64,000 nucleotides of DNA, taken from Bordetella parapertussis. GTDB taxonomy: Bacteria > Pseudomonadota > Gammaproteobacteria > Burkholderiales > SG8-41. The translations under genes were made by a program, and so were the position numbers. The notes under the pieces were generated by a model. The model did no database searches. It had not been told where the DNA came from and worked only from the letters and a program-made list of their open reading frames with translations. Of this stretch, positions 1 to 9,165 are shown in pieces; position 1 is the stretch's first letter, and every line of letters starts with the position of its first letter. The DNA lies in assembly GCA_945861275.1 (NCBI GenBank), contig CAMATZ010000008.1, positions 1 to 64,000 on the forward strand. The letters run 5' to 3'.

Positions 1-1348
1 TGCCGGTGCTGCCGGCTGGTGCGGGTTGTTGTGTAGTCGCACCGTCCGTGCCGGCGGGCCCCGCCGTGCCGCCCGCGACTCTTCCTATGAGTTTTTCGTA
101 AGCCGACTCGCGATCCACCGTTTTTTCGTAGACGCCGTCGACCAGCGAAAGTCTCATGATGGCCGCGCGCTCCTCCGGGGCGACCGGCCCCAGCCGGCTG
201 CCGGGTGGAGCGACGAACGCACGTTCAACCACAGTGGGCCTGCCCTTTTCATCGAGGAACGATACCAGCGCTTCGCCCACGCCCAATTCGGTGATGACTT
301 TTTCGACATCAAGCTTGGGATTCGCGCGCATGGTGGTGGCCGCCGATTTCACCGCTTTCTGGTCGCGCGGGGTGAAGGCGCGCAACGCATGCTGCACGCG
401 ATTGCCGAGTTGGCCGAGCACGGTATCGGGCACATCCAGCGGGTTCTGGGTTACAAAATAAACACCGACGCCTTTGGAGCGCACCAGACGCACCACCTGT
501 TCGATTTTTTCCAACAGCGCCTGCGGCGCATCGCTGAACAGCAGATGCGCCTCGTCGAAAAAGAACACCAGCTTGGGTTTTTCCACATCGCCCACTTCAG
601 GCAGTTGCTCGAACAGCTCCGCCAGCATCCACAGCAAAAATGTGGCGTAGAGCTTGGGCGAGGTCATCAGCTTATCGGAGGCGAGGATGTTGATGACGCC
701 GCGCCCTCTGGCGTCGGTCTGTATGAAATCCATTATGTTCAGCGCCGGCTCGCCGAAAAACTGATCAGCGCCCTGGCTGTCAATTTCGAGCAGGCCGCGC
801 TGAATCGCGCCGATGGAGGCGGCGGATACATTGCCGTATTGCGTGGTGAAATCCTTGGCGTTATTGCCCACGTATTGCAGCATCGCGCGCAGGTCTTTCA
901 TGTCGAGCAACAACAGGCCGTTGTCGTCGGCGATCTTGAACACCAGCGTCAGCACGCCCTGCTGCGTGTCGTTCAAATTCAGCATGCGCGCGAGCAGCAG
1001 CGGCCCCATTTCGGATGCGGTGGTGCGCACCGGGTGGCCTTGCTTGCCGAAGGTGTCCCAGAATACCACCGGGCACGCTTCGCTCCTGAAATCGTCGAGC
1101 TTGAGTTGCTCGACCCGCTCCTTGACCTTGCCTTTGAACTCACCCGCCTGCGACAGGCCTGCCAGATCGCCTTTGACATCGGCCATGAACACCGGCACGC
1201 CGATGCGGCTTAACGATTCGGCGATGCGTTGCAAAGTGACGGTTTTGCCGGTACCGGTCGCACCCGCGATCAGGCCGTGGCGATTGGCGAGGGCCGGCAA
1301 CAAATAGAGGTCATGCTCGCCTTTTGCGACTAATATTGGGTCGGGCAT
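1..1348 (-). CDS. HerA-like ATPase of the DUF853/YjgR family (partial)
   Basis: The gene starts at ATG 1348 and reads leftward off the window edge, so the C-terminus is missing; about 449 residues are visible. Walker A GATGTGKT lies at residues 29-36 and the Walker B/DEAH box (FFFDEAH) at about 262-268. Between them are the conserved stretch around [15 protein letters not shown] and a '[19 protein letters not shown]' segment after the DEAH box, typical of the YjgR/DUF853 branch of HerA-FtsK ATPases. The family is often annotated 'helicase HerA-like'; its cellular role is not established. An Ala/Pro/Gly/Thr-rich linker begins at the visible end, as in other members before a last C-terminal segment. 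It is transcribed away from yebC, sharing a 70-bp divergent gap. Confidence 0.9.
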   Translation of the reverse strand, partial: MPDPILVAKGEHDLYLLPALANRHGLIAGATGTGKTVTLQRIAESLSRIGVPVFMADVKGDLAGLSQAGEFKGKVKERVEQLKLDDFRSEACPVVFWDTFGKQGHPVRTTASEMGPLLLARMLNLNDTQQGVLTLVFKIADDNGLLLLDMKDLRAMLQYVGNNAKDFTTQYGNVSAASIGAIQRGLLEIDSQGADQFFGEPALNIMDFIQTDARGRGVINILASDKLMTSPKLYATFLLWMLAELFEQLPEVGDVEKPKLVFFFDEAHLLFSDAPQALLEKIEQVVRLVRSKGVGVYFVTQNPLDVPDTVLGQLGNRVQHALRAFTPRDQKAVKSAATTMRANPKLDVEKVITELGVGEALVSFLDEKGRPTVVERAFVAPPGSRLGPVAPEERAAIMRLSLVDGVYEKTVDRESAYEKLIGRVAGGTAGPAGTDGATTQQPAPAGSTG

Positions 1349-1418
1349 GAAGGTCTCCGTGATAAAATTTTGTCGATTGTAGCCGGTTCCGAAACACCGG
1401 GGTTTCTAAGGACGTGAT

Positions 1419-2144
1419 ATGGCAGGACATTCCAAGTGGGCGAACATCCAGCACCGCAAAGGCCGGCAGGACGCCAAGCGCGGCAAGATTTTTACGCGGT
1501 TGATTAAAGAGATCACGGTAGCAGCCCGTATGGGCGGCGGCGATCCGGCGCTCAACCCGCGTTTGCGTTTGGCGATGGACAAGGCCTACGCCAGCAATAT
1601 GCCGAAAGACAACGTCGAACGCGCGATCAAGCGCGGCACCGGCGACCTGGAAGGCGTGAATTACGAAGAAATCCGCTACGAAGGCTACGGCATCGGCGGC
1701 GCCGCGGTGATGGTCGATTGCATGACCGACAATCGCACACGCACCGTGGCCGACGTGCGCTTTGCGTTCACCAAGAACGGCGGCAACATGGGCGCCGAGG
1801 GATCGGTGGGGTTTCTGTTCAAGCATTGCGGGCAAATGGTATTCGCACCCGGCACCAACGAAGAAAAGTTGATGGAAGCCGCCATCGATGCCGGCGCCGA
1901 AGACGTGGTGGCCAACGACGATGGCAGTATCGAGGTAATCAGCGGCCCGCACGAGTTTCATACGGTAAAAGCGGGCATCGAAAAGGCCGGCTTCAAGCCC
2001 GAGATCGCTGAAGTCATCATGAAGCCTACGGTTGAAAACGCGCTGGCCGGCGATGACGCGGTAAAGATGCAAAAGTTGCTGGATGCGCTCGAAGCGCTGG
2101 ATGATGTGCAGGAAGTGTATACGTCGGCGTTGATCGATGCGTGA
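1419..2144 (+). CDS. yebC: YebC/PmpR family protein
   Basis: 241 residues, the normal length. The N-terminus [18 protein letters not shown] is the family signature, followed by the three-domain body with the [13 protein letters not shown] and [12 protein letters not shown] motifs. Members are cytosolic; some bind DNA as transcriptional regulators, and recent work on the family links it to translation at difficult motifs, so the exact role here is left open. The start is ATG 1419 with an AAGGA ribosome site about 8 bases upstream. It lies just ahead of ruvC-ruvA-ruvB, the common proteobacterial arrangement, separated by a heptamer repeat hairpin. Confidence 0.96.
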   Translation: MAGHSKWANIQHRKGRQDAKRGKIFTRLIKEITVAARMGGGDPALNPRLRLAMDKAYASNMPKDNVERAIKRGTGDLEGVNYEEIRYEGYGIGGAAVMVDCMTDNRTRTVADVRFAFTKNGGNMGAEGSVGFLFKHCGQMVFAPGTNEEKLMEAAIDAGAEDVVANDDGSIEVISGPHEFHTVKAGIEKAGFKPEIAEVIMKPTVENALAGDDAVKMQKLLDALEALDDVQEVYTSALIDA

Positions 2145-2208
2145 GGCGTGAGGCGTGAGACGCGAACACCAGCAAATGAGCAGTAACGCTTCACGCCTCA
2201 CGCCTCAC
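2141..2208. repeat. GTGAGGC heptamer inverted repeat between yebC and ruvC
   Basis: Two and a half tandem GTGAGGC heptamers (2141-2158) face an exact 18-bp reverse complement at 2191-2208, with a 32-base loop. The left arm begins at the yebC stop codon and the right arm runs up to the ruvC start region. The same heptamer run occurs at 9143 and 48907. Confidence 0.85.
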
Positions 2209-2730
2209 GCCTTACGGATAATGGGCATCGATCCGGGGCTGCGCGCCACCGGCTTCGGCATTCTGGATAAAACCGGCAGCAATCTCACGTACGTTACCAG
2301 CGGCTGCATCAAAACCGGCACCGGCGAATTGCCGTTGCGGCTGAAGACCATACTCGACGGCCTCGCCGAGGTGATTGCTGTCAACGCGCCGGTGCAGGTT
2401 GCCATAGAAAAAGTATTCGTCAATGTAAACCCGCAATCCACCTTGCTGCTGGGGCAGGCGCGCGGCGCCGCGATCTGCGCGGCGGTCATTCACCATCTGC
2501 CGGTTTCGGAATACACTGCGCTGCAAGTCAAACAAGCGGTGGTGGGCAACGGCCACGCTAAAAAAGAGCAGGTGCAGGAAATGGTGAAACGCTTGTTACG
2601 TCTGGCGGGCGATCCCAGTCCCGATGCGGCCGACGCGCTGGCGTGCGCGATTTGCCATGCGCACGGGGGTCAGGGCCTGGGGCGGCTGGCGACGGCGGGG
2701 TATCGCATGAAGCGCGGGAGGCTGGTTTGA
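2176..2730 (+). CDS. ruvC: Crossover junction endodeoxyribonuclease RuvC
   Basis: Resolves Holliday junctions as a dimer together with RuvAB. The core begins at residue 16 with [13 protein letters not shown], holding the first catalytic Asp; later come the catalytic Glu ([14 protein letters not shown]), and the C-terminal Asp in [16 protein letters not shown]. The start is uncertain. RuvC normally begins 'MR(I)xGIDPG', but here the matching codon is TTA (LRI-MGIDPG), because the right arm of a heptamer repeat abuts it. In-frame starts are GTG 2155, ATG 2176 and ATG 2221; none has a clear ribosome site. ATG 2176 gives 184 residues, ATG 2221 gives 169. The stop overlaps the ruvA start (TTGA). 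Confidence 0.9.
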   Translation: MSSNASRLTPHALRIMGIDPGLRATGFGILDKTGSNLTYVTSGCIKTGTGELPLRLKTILDGLAEVIAVNAPVQVAIEKVFVNVNPQSTLLLGQARGAAICAAVIHHLPVSEYTALQVKQAVVGNGHAKKEQVQEMVKRLLRLAGDPSPDAADALACAICHAHGGQGLGRLATAGYRMKRGRLV

Positions 2731-3308
2731 TCGGCAGAATCAGTGGCAAGCTGCTGGCCAAGCTGCCGCCGCAAATCATCGTCGATGTGCAAGGCGTTGG
2801 CTATGAAATCGACGTGCCGATGAGCACGCTTTATCAGTTGCCGGCGACCGGCGCCGACGTGATGTTATTTACGCATCTTACGGTGCGGGAAGATGCGCAT
2901 CTTCTGTACGGCTTTGCTACCGAGCAGGAGCGCACCGTATTCCGCCAGTTGCTGAAAATATCCGGCGTGGGCGCGCGCACCGCGCTGTCGGTGTTGTCGG
3001 GATTGAGTGTCGCGGATTTGCATGCGGCGGTAGTCGCGCAGGACAGCGGGCGGCTCACCAAGATTCCCGGCATCGGCAAGAAAACCGCCGAACGTTTGCT
3101 GCTCGAACTGAAGGACAAACTCAACGTTTCTGTAAGCCACACGCCGGCGACGGGCGTAAGCAACGCAGGTGCCGACATCGTTAACGCGCTGCTCTCGCTC
3201 GGCTACAACGACAAAGAAGCGTCGTGGGCGATTAAGCAATTGCCCGTGGGCGCTAGCGTGAATGACGGAATTCGCCAGGCGTTAAAGGTGTTGTCCAAGA
3301 CGAAGTAA
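2727..3308 (+). CDS. ruvA: Holliday junction branch migration protein RuvA
   Basis: Junction-specific DNA-binding subunit of the RuvAB branch migration motor. The family start '[10 protein letters not shown]' is encoded from TTG 2727, which overlaps the ruvC stop, giving 193 residues, close to the usual 190-205. An N-terminal OB fold (1-63) is followed by two helix-hairpin-helix motifs ([31 protein letters not shown]) and, after a short linker, the C-terminal UBA-like domain ([17 protein letters not shown]) that contacts RuvB. The TTG start and overlap point to translational coupling with ruvC. Confidence 0.95.
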   Translation: MIGRISGKLLAKLPPQIIVDVQGVGYEIDVPMSTLYQLPATGADVMLFTHLTVREDAHLLYGFATEQERTVFRQLLKISGVGARTALSVLSGLSVADLHAAVVAQDSGRLTKIPGIGKKTAERLLLELKDKLNVSVSHTPATGVSNAGADIVNALLSLGYNDKEASWAIKQLPVGASVNDGIRQALKVLSKTK

Positions 3309-3318
3309 TTTTCTCATT

Positions 3319-3333
3319 GAAAACAAATAGTTA
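3319..3333 (+). repeat. AT-rich motif copy (GAAAACAAATAGTTA)
   Basis: One of at least five copies in this window of a motif close to AATAAAAACAAATAGTTA. This copy lies 11 bases after the ruvA stop. The role is unknown. Confidence 0.55.
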
Positions 3334-3337
3334 TGAG

Positions 3338-3373
3338 CGTTATTAAAGGATAGAGCATTATCCTTTAATAACG
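3338..3373. terminator. Perfect AT-rich hairpin downstream of ruvA
   Basis: Arms 3338-3352 and 3359-3373 are exact 15-bp reverse complements around the 6-base loop GAGCAT. No U-tract follows, so it may be a stalling or processing hairpin rather than a classical terminator. The rest of the ruvA-ruvB gap holds a second imperfect hairpin at 3464-3485 (GTTGGGCTT / AAGCTCAAC) of a type common in bacterial intergenic regions. Confidence 0.6.
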
Positions 3374-3565
3374 AAATTGCTTATTAAAGCCGAGCATGCG
3401 TAACACTGAAAACGCTAATGGATCGAGGAGATCGGCGGATGGCGATGTACGCAGCGATTGTTTGTTGGGCTTCGCAAGCTCAACCCAACCTACAACTGCA
3501 TAGAATAGTGTTGTTGTTGTCCGAATCTTCCGTGACTATCGAATTTGTCCAGGACCATTGAGCGT

Positions 3566-4630
3566 ATGACCGTCGAAACCGACCGCCTGATCGCCGCCGC
3601 CCCCGCCTCCGTGCAGGAAGAGGTGTTCGAGCGCGCGCTGCGACCGAAACAACTCGACGAATACATCGGGCAGGAAAAAATCCGCGACCAGTTGTCGATT
3701 TTCATCGAGGCTGCGCGCCGGCGCAAAGAGCCGCTCGATCACGTGCTGCTGTTCGGGCCGCCGGGGCTGGGAAAAACGACGCTGGCGCACATCATCGCGC
3801 GCGAGATGGGGGTAAATCTGCGCCACACCTCGGGGCCGGTGCTGGAGCGCGCGGGCGATCTTGCGGCGATCCTCACCAATCTCGAGCCGAACGACGTGTT
3901 GTTCATCGACGAGATACATCGCTTGTCGCCTGTGGTGGAAGAAATTCTCTACCCGGCGCTGGAGGATTACCAGATCGACATCATGATCGGCGAAGGCCCC
4001 GCTGCGCGCTCGGTCAAGCTCGATCTGCCGCCGTTTACACTGGTGGGCGCGACCACGCGCGCGGGCATGTTGACCAATCCATTGCGTGATCGTTTTGGCA
4101 TTGTGGCGCGGCTCGAGTTCTACAGCGTGGAGGAGTTGACGCGCATCGTGGTGCGTTCGGCCAAGCTGCTCGCAGTCGACACCGCGCCTGAGGGCGCGCG
4201 CGAAATCGCCGGCCGTTCGCGCGGCACGCCACGTATTTCCAATCGGCTGCTGCGTCGTGTGCGCGATTTTGCCGAAGTCAGGGCCGACGGCAACATCAGC
4301 CGCGAGGTCGCAGACGACGCGCTGAAAATGCTCGATGTCGATGCCTTGGGACTCGACGTAATGGACCGTAAATTATTGCTGGCGGTGATAGAACGTTTCG
4401 ATGGCGGTCCGGTTGGCGTGGACAATCTCGCCGCCGCCATCGGCGAAGAGCGCGACACCATCGAAGACGTGCTCGAACCGTATCTTATTCAGCAAGGCTA
4501 CCTGCAGCGCACGCCGCGCGGGCGCATGGCGACAGCCAGCTCGTATCGGCATTTCGGCCTGGTGCAGCCGAGGAACGCGCTGACGCCGGATTTGTGGGAC
4601 GCCGAATCCGCCCGCACCCGCAAGACCTGA
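3566..4630 (+). CDS. ruvB: Holliday junction branch migration DNA helicase RuvB
   Basis: AAA+ hexameric motor that drives branch migration with RuvA. 354 residues from ATG 3566 (MTVETDRLI, the family start); a TTG 21 bases upstream is also in frame but adds non-family residues. Walker [10 protein letters not shown] lies near residue 67, Walker B DEIH in [12 protein letters not shown], sensor 1 in LVGATTRAG, and the arginine-finger region follows in TNPLRDRFG. The C-terminal winged helix contains RTPRGRMAT. An AGGA ribosome site lies 11 bases before the start. The gene is 257 bases from ruvA, so it may have its own promoter. Confidence 0.97.
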   Translation: MTVETDRLIAAAPASVQEEVFERALRPKQLDEYIGQEKIRDQLSIFIEAARRRKEPLDHVLLFGPPGLGKTTLAHIIAREMGVNLRHTSGPVLERAGDLAAILTNLEPNDVLFIDEIHRLSPVVEEILYPALEDYQIDIMIGEGPAARSVKLDLPPFTLVGATTRAGMLTNPLRDRFGIVARLEFYSVEELTRIVVRSAKLLAVDTAPEGAREIAGRSRGTPRISNRLLRRVRDFAEVRADGNISREVADDALKMLDVDALGLDVMDRKLLLAVIERFDGGPVGVDNLAAAIGEERDTIEDVLEPYLIQQGYLQRTPRGRMATASSYRHFGLVQPRNALTPDLWDAESARTRKT

Positions 4631-4726
4631 GCCGCATCGGGCTTGGCGCTTAACCCCACTCCGCCGCGTGCAACGTTGGTAGGTGCGTGGCTGTTGCATG
4701 TGTATGACCTATCAACAAAAGTTATT

Positions 4727-4742
4727 TAAAAACAAATACTTA
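4727..4742 (+). repeat. AT-rich motif copy (TAAAAACAAATACTTA)
   Basis: Variant copy of the AATAAAAACAAATAGTTA family in the gap between ruvB and ybgC. The rest of this 224-base gap shows no clear promoter or hairpin. Confidence 0.5.
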
Positions 4743-4854
4743 GGCTATGACGCTGGCGTGCGGCAACGCGACGCAGTCTGGTACTCGAGGGTGCGGAGTG
4801 GTACCATTTAGCCTCGTGTCGCGCGCCGCGCCACACTCGGGGATATGCAGCCAC

Positions 4855-5313
4855 ATGAACGATTCGTCACCTCGCAGGGCGCCCTTCGTGTGGCTGGTGC
4901 GGGTCTACCATGAAGACACCGATGGCGCGGGCGTAGTCTATTACGCCAATTATTTGCGCTACTTCGAGCGCGCGCGCACCGAGTGGCTGCGCGCGTTGGG
5001 TTTCGAGCAGACCGACCTTGCCGCAGAGTACCGTATCGTATTCGTGGTGCGCGCGATCAACGTCGAGTATTTGCAGCCGGCGCGTTTTAACGACGAATTG
5101 CAAATTACCCTGGAACTCGCGGAACCCGGCGCGAGTCAGATAGTCTTCGTGCAGCGCGCACAACGGGTGTTGCGCGGGACGGCGGCCGTGCTGTGCGAAG
5201 CGCGGGTACGCGTGGCCTGCGTAAGCCTGCTCACCATGAAGCCCGTTAGAATACCGAAACCTGTCAGTACAAAAATGAGTACAAAAATGAGCACAAGAAT
5301 AAGGACAACATGA
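4855..5313 (+). CDS. ybgC: Tol-Pal-associated acyl-CoA thioesterase YbgC
   Basis: Hot-dog fold thioesterase, first gene of the tol-pal cluster. 152 residues from ATG 4855; an upstream in-frame start at 4747 would add non-family residues. The signature VYHEDTDGAGVVYYANYLRYFERARTEW is present, including the catalytic Asp of HEDTD. The C-terminus ends in an unusual Ser/Thr/Lys tail (MSTKMSTKMSTRIRTT) encoded by three 12-base direct repeats at 5266-5301. The stop overlaps the tolQ start by four bases (ATGA), showing coupling. Confidence 0.92.
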   Translation: MNDSSPRRAPFVWLVRVYHEDTDGAGVVYYANYLRYFERARTEWLRALGFEQTDLAAEYRIVFVVRAINVEYLQPARFNDELQITLELAEPGASQIVFVQRAQRVLRGTAAVLCEARVRVACVSLLTMKPVRIPKPVSTKMSTKMSTRIRTT

Positions 5314-5993
5314 ATCCGGGCGTAACTCACGACATGTCGATAATCAGCCTGATTACCGGCGCCAGCGTGCTGGTGCAGGCGGTGATGCTGATTCTGCTGC
5401 TGGCTTCGTTATTTTCGTGGTACTACATATTTCTCAAGTATTTCGCGCTGCGCCGCGCCACCGCGCTGGCCAACGAATTTGAAAAACAATTCTGGAGCGG
5501 CGCCGATCTGAACGATTTGCATCAGCGCGCGATGAATTCGCGCACCGGCGCCGGCAGCATGGAGCGTATTTTCGAGGCGGGCTTTCGTGAATTCATGAAA
5601 CTGCGCAACCAGCCTGGCATGGATGTGCGCGCGGTGACCGACGGCACGCGCCGCGCCATGCGCGCCACCTATCAGCGTGAAATGGATGAGCTGGAATCGC
5701 ACTTGTCGTTTCTGGCCTCGGTCGGCTCGGTCAGCCCCTATGTCGGGCTGTTCGGCACGGTGTGGGGCATCATGAATTCATTTCGCGGCCTGTCGAATGT
5801 GGCGCAGGCCACGCTGGCGGCGGTGGCGCCGGGCATAGCAGAGGCGTTGGTGGCGACGGCGATGGGCCTGTTTGCCGCGATACCGGCGGTGCTCGCCTAC
5901 AACGCCTTCGCCGGCGACGTGAATCGCCTCGCCATTCGTTACGATTCGTTCATGGAAGAGTTTTCCAACATTTTGCAGCGGCAAGTGAACTAA
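5310..5993 (+). CDS. tolQ: Tol-Pal system protein TolQ
   Basis: Inner-membrane proton-channel subunit of the TolQRA motor that drives outer-membrane constriction at division; MotA/TolQ/ExbB family. 227 residues, with three membrane segments: about 12-37, 135-158 (SVSPYVGLFGTVWGIMNSF) and 168-192 (GIAEALVATAMGLFAAIPAVLAY). The GLFGTVWGIM motif and the conserved Thr/Glu pattern are intact. The start ATG 5310 overlaps ybgC; an internal ATG at 5334 is a weaker alternative. Confidence 0.96.
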   Translation: MNPGVTHDMSIISLITGASVLVQAVMLILLLASLFSWYYIFLKYFALRRATALANEFEKQFWSGADLNDLHQRAMNSRTGAGSMERIFEAGFREFMKLRNQPGMDVRAVTDGTRRAMRATYQREMDELESHLSFLASVGSVSPYVGLFGTVWGIMNSFRGLSNVAQATLAAVAPGIAEALVATAMGLFAAIPAVLAYNAFAGDVNRLAIRYDSFMEEFSNILQRQVN

Positions 5994-6003
5994 CGGCCAC
6001 GCC

Positions 6004-6429
6004 ATGATTACCGACAAGCGCAGCGGCCACAAGCTGATGAACCAGATTAACGTGGTGCCCTACATCGACGTGATGCTGGTGCTGCTGGTGATTTTCATGG
6101 TGACCGCGCCCCTGGTGAATCCGGGACAGATCGAGTTGCCGCAGGTGGGCAAAACATCCGCGCCGCCGGTGCAGCCGCTGGAGGTTTCGATCCGCAGCGA
6201 CAAATCGATCTGGCTGCGCGATCGCTCGCAGGGTTCCAACGAACACAAAGTAACACGCGGCGATCTGGTCAAGGCGATCCGCGAAAAACAAAAAACCAAT
6301 CCGGAACAGGCGGTGGTGATCGCCGCCGACAAGGATGTGCGTTACGAAGCCGTGCTCGAAGTCATGGATACGCTGCAACAAAATCAGGTCAGGAAAGTCG
6401 GCCTGCTTGCCAAGCCGCGCGGCGGATAG
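6004..6429 (+). CDS. tolR: Tol-Pal system protein TolR
   Basis: ExbD/TolR family subunit of the TolQRA motor, 141 residues. One membrane helix at about 18-38 carries the essential aspartate in the motif VVPYIDVMLVLLVIFM. The periplasmic domain follows (residues 45-141) and ends in the amphipathic VMDTLQQNQVRKVGLLAKP segment. It lies 10 bases after tolQ and 6 before tolA, one operon. Confidence 0.95.
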   Translation: MITDKRSGHKLMNQINVVPYIDVMLVLLVIFMVTAPLVNPGQIELPQVGKTSAPPVQPLEVSIRSDKSIWLRDRSQGSNEHKVTRGDLVKAIREKQKTNPEQAVVIAADKDVRYEAVLEVMDTLQQNQVRKVGLLAKPRGG

Positions 6430-6435
6430 GCGGGC

Positions 6436-7203
6436 ATGAACGCCGCGCCCTCCCAGCACCGCGACAAGAGCAAGGCGCGCGCGCTTGCATTGGCGATGCA
6501 CGCGTTGTTCATCGTGCTGCTGATCTTTGGCGTGTCGTGGCAAAGAAAGCCGGAGGTGCCGGTAGTGGCTGATCTGTGGAGCAGTCTGCCGCCCATGGCG
6601 CAACCCCCGGTTATTGCGCCGCCGCCTGAGCCGGAGGTGGAACCGGTTGCGCCCAAGCCCGTTCCCCGTGTCGTGCCGCCGCCCAAAGCGGAGCCGGTAG
6701 CCGTGCCCAAGCCCGATATCGCGCTGCGGAAGAAGCCTGAAATAGAAAAGAAGCCTGAGCCCAAAGCCGAACCCAAAAAACGCGAAGACGATAAAGCAGC
6801 GCGCCTTCAGAAAGAAGCCGAGCTCAAAAAACAGAATGAAGAGCGTGAGCTGGAATTGAAAAAATTCCTCGCTGAAAAAGAAGCCAACGCCAAAGCCGCA
6901 GCACAAGCGACCGAACAAGGCAAGATAATTGCCGAATACATGGAGCGTATTCGCAGCAGAGTACGGCAGAACATCGTTGAACCGCCGGGTCTGCAGGGCA
7001 ATCCCACGGCGGAGTTTGATGTGGTGTTGATACCCGGCGGCGAAGTGCTGAGCGTGCGCCTTGTGCGCTCCAGTGGCGTGCCGGCGTACGATGCCGCTGC
7101 CGAGCGCGCGATAGTCAAATCCGCGCCGCTGCCGCTGCCGCCGAACCCGGAACTTTTTTCACGCTTTCGTGACCTACGTCTCAGTGTACGCCCCAAACAA
7201 TAA
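6436..7203 (+). CDS. tolA: Cell envelope protein TolA
   Basis: Periplasm-spanning protein that links TolQR to TolB/Pal. 255 residues: a membrane anchor at about 14-33 (ALAMHALFIVLLIFGVSW), a Pro/Glu/Val-rich stretch (50-95), a Lys/Glu/Ala-rich helix (95-165) and a TonB-like C-terminal domain (about 165-255) containing EPPGLQGNPTAEFDVVLIPGGEV. The helical domain is short compared with E. coli TolA (421 residues), as usual in betaproteobacteria. The stop codon TAA at 7201-7203 runs into the tolB start. Confidence 0.93.
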   Translation: MNAAPSQHRDKSKARALALAMHALFIVLLIFGVSWQRKPEVPVVADLWSSLPPMAQPPVIAPPPEPEVEPVAPKPVPRVVPPPKAEPVAVPKPDIALRKKPEIEKKPEPKAEPKKREDDKAARLQKEAELKKQNEERELELKKFLAEKEANAKAAAQATEQGKIIAEYMERIRSRVRQNIVEPPGLQGNPTAEFDVVLIPGGEVLSVRLVRSSGVPAYDAAAERAIVKSAPLPLPPNPELFSRFRDLRLSVRPKQ

Positions 7204-8519
7204 TGCGATCTCACTATAACAATATGATATTAAACAGTTTTTTTAAATCGATACGAAGCTTGTTGAGCGTGGTTCTGCTGTTGTCCGCAACCGCCCATGC
7301 CGCCATGACCATCGATATTGTCGGCAGCGGCGCCAATCAAATTCCCATCGCCCTGGTGCAATTTCGCGACGAAGGCGGCCTCAAGCAGCCCATCTCGCCA
7401 GTGATTGCCGCCGATCTCGCGCGCAGCGGTTTGTTCAATCTGGTCGATGCCAGCGGCGTCAAGCCACAGCATGAGCCGGAGCAAATTGACTATCCGTTGT
7501 GGCGAGCACGCAGTGCCGATGCGGTGGTGATCGGCAGCGTGGCGGTGCAAGCCGATGGCCGCTATGAAGTGCGCTTTCGCCTGATGGACGCAGCGCGACA
7601 GACACAGCTCGCGGGATTTTCATACCTGGCTTCAGCGGCGCAACTGCGACTCACCGCGCACAAGATCGCCGATGTGATTTACGAAAAGCTGATCGGCGAA
7701 AAAGGCGCGTTCGCCACGCGCATTGCCTATGTGGTACGCCGGCCCGGCAAGCGCTTTGAATTGCACGTTGCCGATGCCGATGGTTTTGCGCCGCAGACCA
7801 TACTGGCGTCGAATGAGCCGCTGATCTCGCCCACCTGGTCGCCCGACGGCTCGCGGCTGGCCTATGTGTCGTTTGAGCAAAAAAAGCCCGTGGTCTATGT
7901 GCAATCGGTAGCCACTGGCGCGCGGCAGGCAGTGGCGAATTTCTTCGGCAGCAACAGCGCACCGGCGTGGTCACCCGACGGACGGCGGCTGGCGGTGGTG
8001 CTGTCGCGCGACGGCGGATCGCAGATGAACCTGATCAACACCGACGGCAGCGGGCAGCCGGTGCGCCTTGCGGCGAGCGCGTCGATCGACACCGAGCCTA
8101 ATTTTTCGCCCGATGGCAGCGCGATTATATTTACCTCGGATCGAGGCGGCGGGCCGCAGATTTATCGCATCGCAGTGGCGGGTGGGCAGGTGCAGCGCCT
8201 GACCTTCGAAGGCAATTACAACATTTCACCGCGCCATAGCCCCGACGGTAAAAGCTTTACCTTCATACAACGCAATGGCGGGCGTTACAACGTGGCGGTG
8301 CAGGATTTCGCCACACGCCAGGTGCAGGTGTTGAGCGAAGGCGGCGTCGATGAATCACCCAGTTTTTCGCCTAACGGACGCATGATTCTCTACGCGAGCG
8401 AGACCGGGGGGCGTGGTATATTAGCCGCCGTTTCCAGTGATGGCCGGGTGAAGCAGCGATTCACAGAAAGTGCAGGCGACATACGGGAACCAGCATGGGG
8501 CCCGATTGTCAGTAAGTAG
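7203..8519 (+). CDS. tolB: Tol-Pal system beta-propeller protein TolB
   Basis: Periplasmic partner of Pal and TolA, 438 residues. A signal peptide (LLSVVLLLSATAHA, cleavage near residue 34) precedes the N-terminal alpha/beta domain (about 35-165) and a six-bladed WD40-like propeller with repeated 'SPDGSRLAYVS'-type blades (TWSPDGSRLAY, AWSPDGRRLAV, NFSPDGSAIIF, RHSPDGKSFTF, SFSPNGRMILY). The start overlaps the last base of tolA. ATG 7203 gives a long n-region; an in-frame ATG at 7224 could also serve. Confidence 0.95.
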   Translation: MRSHYNNMILNSFFKSIRSLLSVVLLLSATAHAAMTIDIVGSGANQIPIALVQFRDEGGLKQPISPVIAADLARSGLFNLVDASGVKPQHEPEQIDYPLWRARSADAVVIGSVAVQADGRYEVRFRLMDAARQTQLAGFSYLASAAQLRLTAHKIADVIYEKLIGEKGAFATRIAYVVRRPGKRFELHVADADGFAPQTILASNEPLISPTWSPDGSRLAYVSFEQKKPVVYVQSVATGARQAVANFFGSNSAPAWSPDGRRLAVVLSRDGGSQMNLINTDGSGQPVRLAASASIDTEPNFSPDGSAIIFTSDRGGGPQIYRIAVAGGQVQRLTFEGNYNISPRHSPDGKSFTFIQRNGGRYNVAVQDFATRQVQVLSEGGVDESPSFSPNGRMILYASETGGRGILAAVSSDGRVKQRFTESAGDIREPAWGPIVSK

Positions 8520-8560
8520 CCTGCGTCACTACTGGCATCATAAAATTGAGGAGTATTAAC

Positions 8561-9139
8561 ATGCTGAAAATTCTCTCTGGATTAACCCTCGTGGTCATGC
8601 TCGCGGCGTGCAGCAGCACACCCACCAAGGAACAGGATGCCGCGCCGGTGGTGGATGGCACGCAGGGCACGCCACCCTCTGCGGTGTTGCAACCGACCAA
8701 GCAGCCGCCGATAGCGGTCACGCAGCAGCCGGTCAAGCCCGCGCAAATTGATCCGCCTACGCAGCTCACCGGCCCGGCTGCGCTGAAAGACCCGAAAAAC
8801 ATCCTGTCCAAACGCATCATTTATTTTGATTACGACAGCAACCTGGTGAAGGAAGAGTACCGTCCGTTGGTGGCGGCGCATGCCAAATACATTGCGCAGG
8901 ACGCCAAAGCGAAAATGATTATTCAGGGCAACACCGACGAACGCGGTGGCCGCGAATACAACCTCGCGCTGGGCCAGCGCCGCGCCGATGCGGTGAAGCA
9001 AATGATGTCCGTGCTCGGCGCCGAATCCCCGCGCGTTGAGACGGTAAGTTTCGGCAAGGAAAAGCCGCGCGTCGAAGGCCGCACCGAGGCCGCGTTCACC
9101 GAAAACCGGCGCGCGGAAATTGTTTATCAGACGGATTAG
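8561..9139 (+). CDS. pal: Peptidoglycan-associated lipoprotein Pal
   Basis: Outer-membrane lipoprotein binding peptidoglycan and TolB. 192 residues from ATG 8561, preceded by GAGGAG about 8 bases upstream. The lipobox LAAC puts the lipidated Cys near residue 17. A Pro/Thr-rich linker (18-80) leads to the OmpA-like domain (85-190) with IIQGNTDERGGREYNLALGQRRADAV, the diaminopimelate-binding signature. It follows tolB by 41 bases. Confidence 0.95.
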   Translation: MLKILSGLTLVVMLAACSSTPTKEQDAAPVVDGTQGTPPSAVLQPTKQPPIAVTQQPVKPAQIDPPTQLTGPAALKDPKNILSKRIIYFDYDSNLVKEEYRPLVAAHAKYIAQDAKAKMIIQGNTDERGGREYNLALGQRRADAVKQMMSVLGAESPRVETVSFGKEKPRVEGRTEAAFTENRRAEIVYQTD

Positions 9140-9142
9140 ATC

Positions 9143-9165
9143 GTGAGGCGTGAGGCGTGAGGCGC
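9143..9165. repeat. GTGAGGC heptamer run at the cpoB start
   Basis: Three tandem GTGAGGC units directly after the pal stop. The third unit provides the in-frame GTG start of cpoB. There is no facing inverted arm here, unlike at 2141-2208. Confidence 0.8.

Noticed and set aside
26-1213. Long plus-strand frame opposite the HerA-like ATPase
   Set aside because: It is His/Arg/Gln-rich with no domain, and the minus strand encodes a clear Walker A/B ATPase.
5950-6918. 322-codon minus-strand frame across tolR and tolA
   Set aside because: Antisense to two well-identified genes; low-complexity Phe/Arg/His composition.
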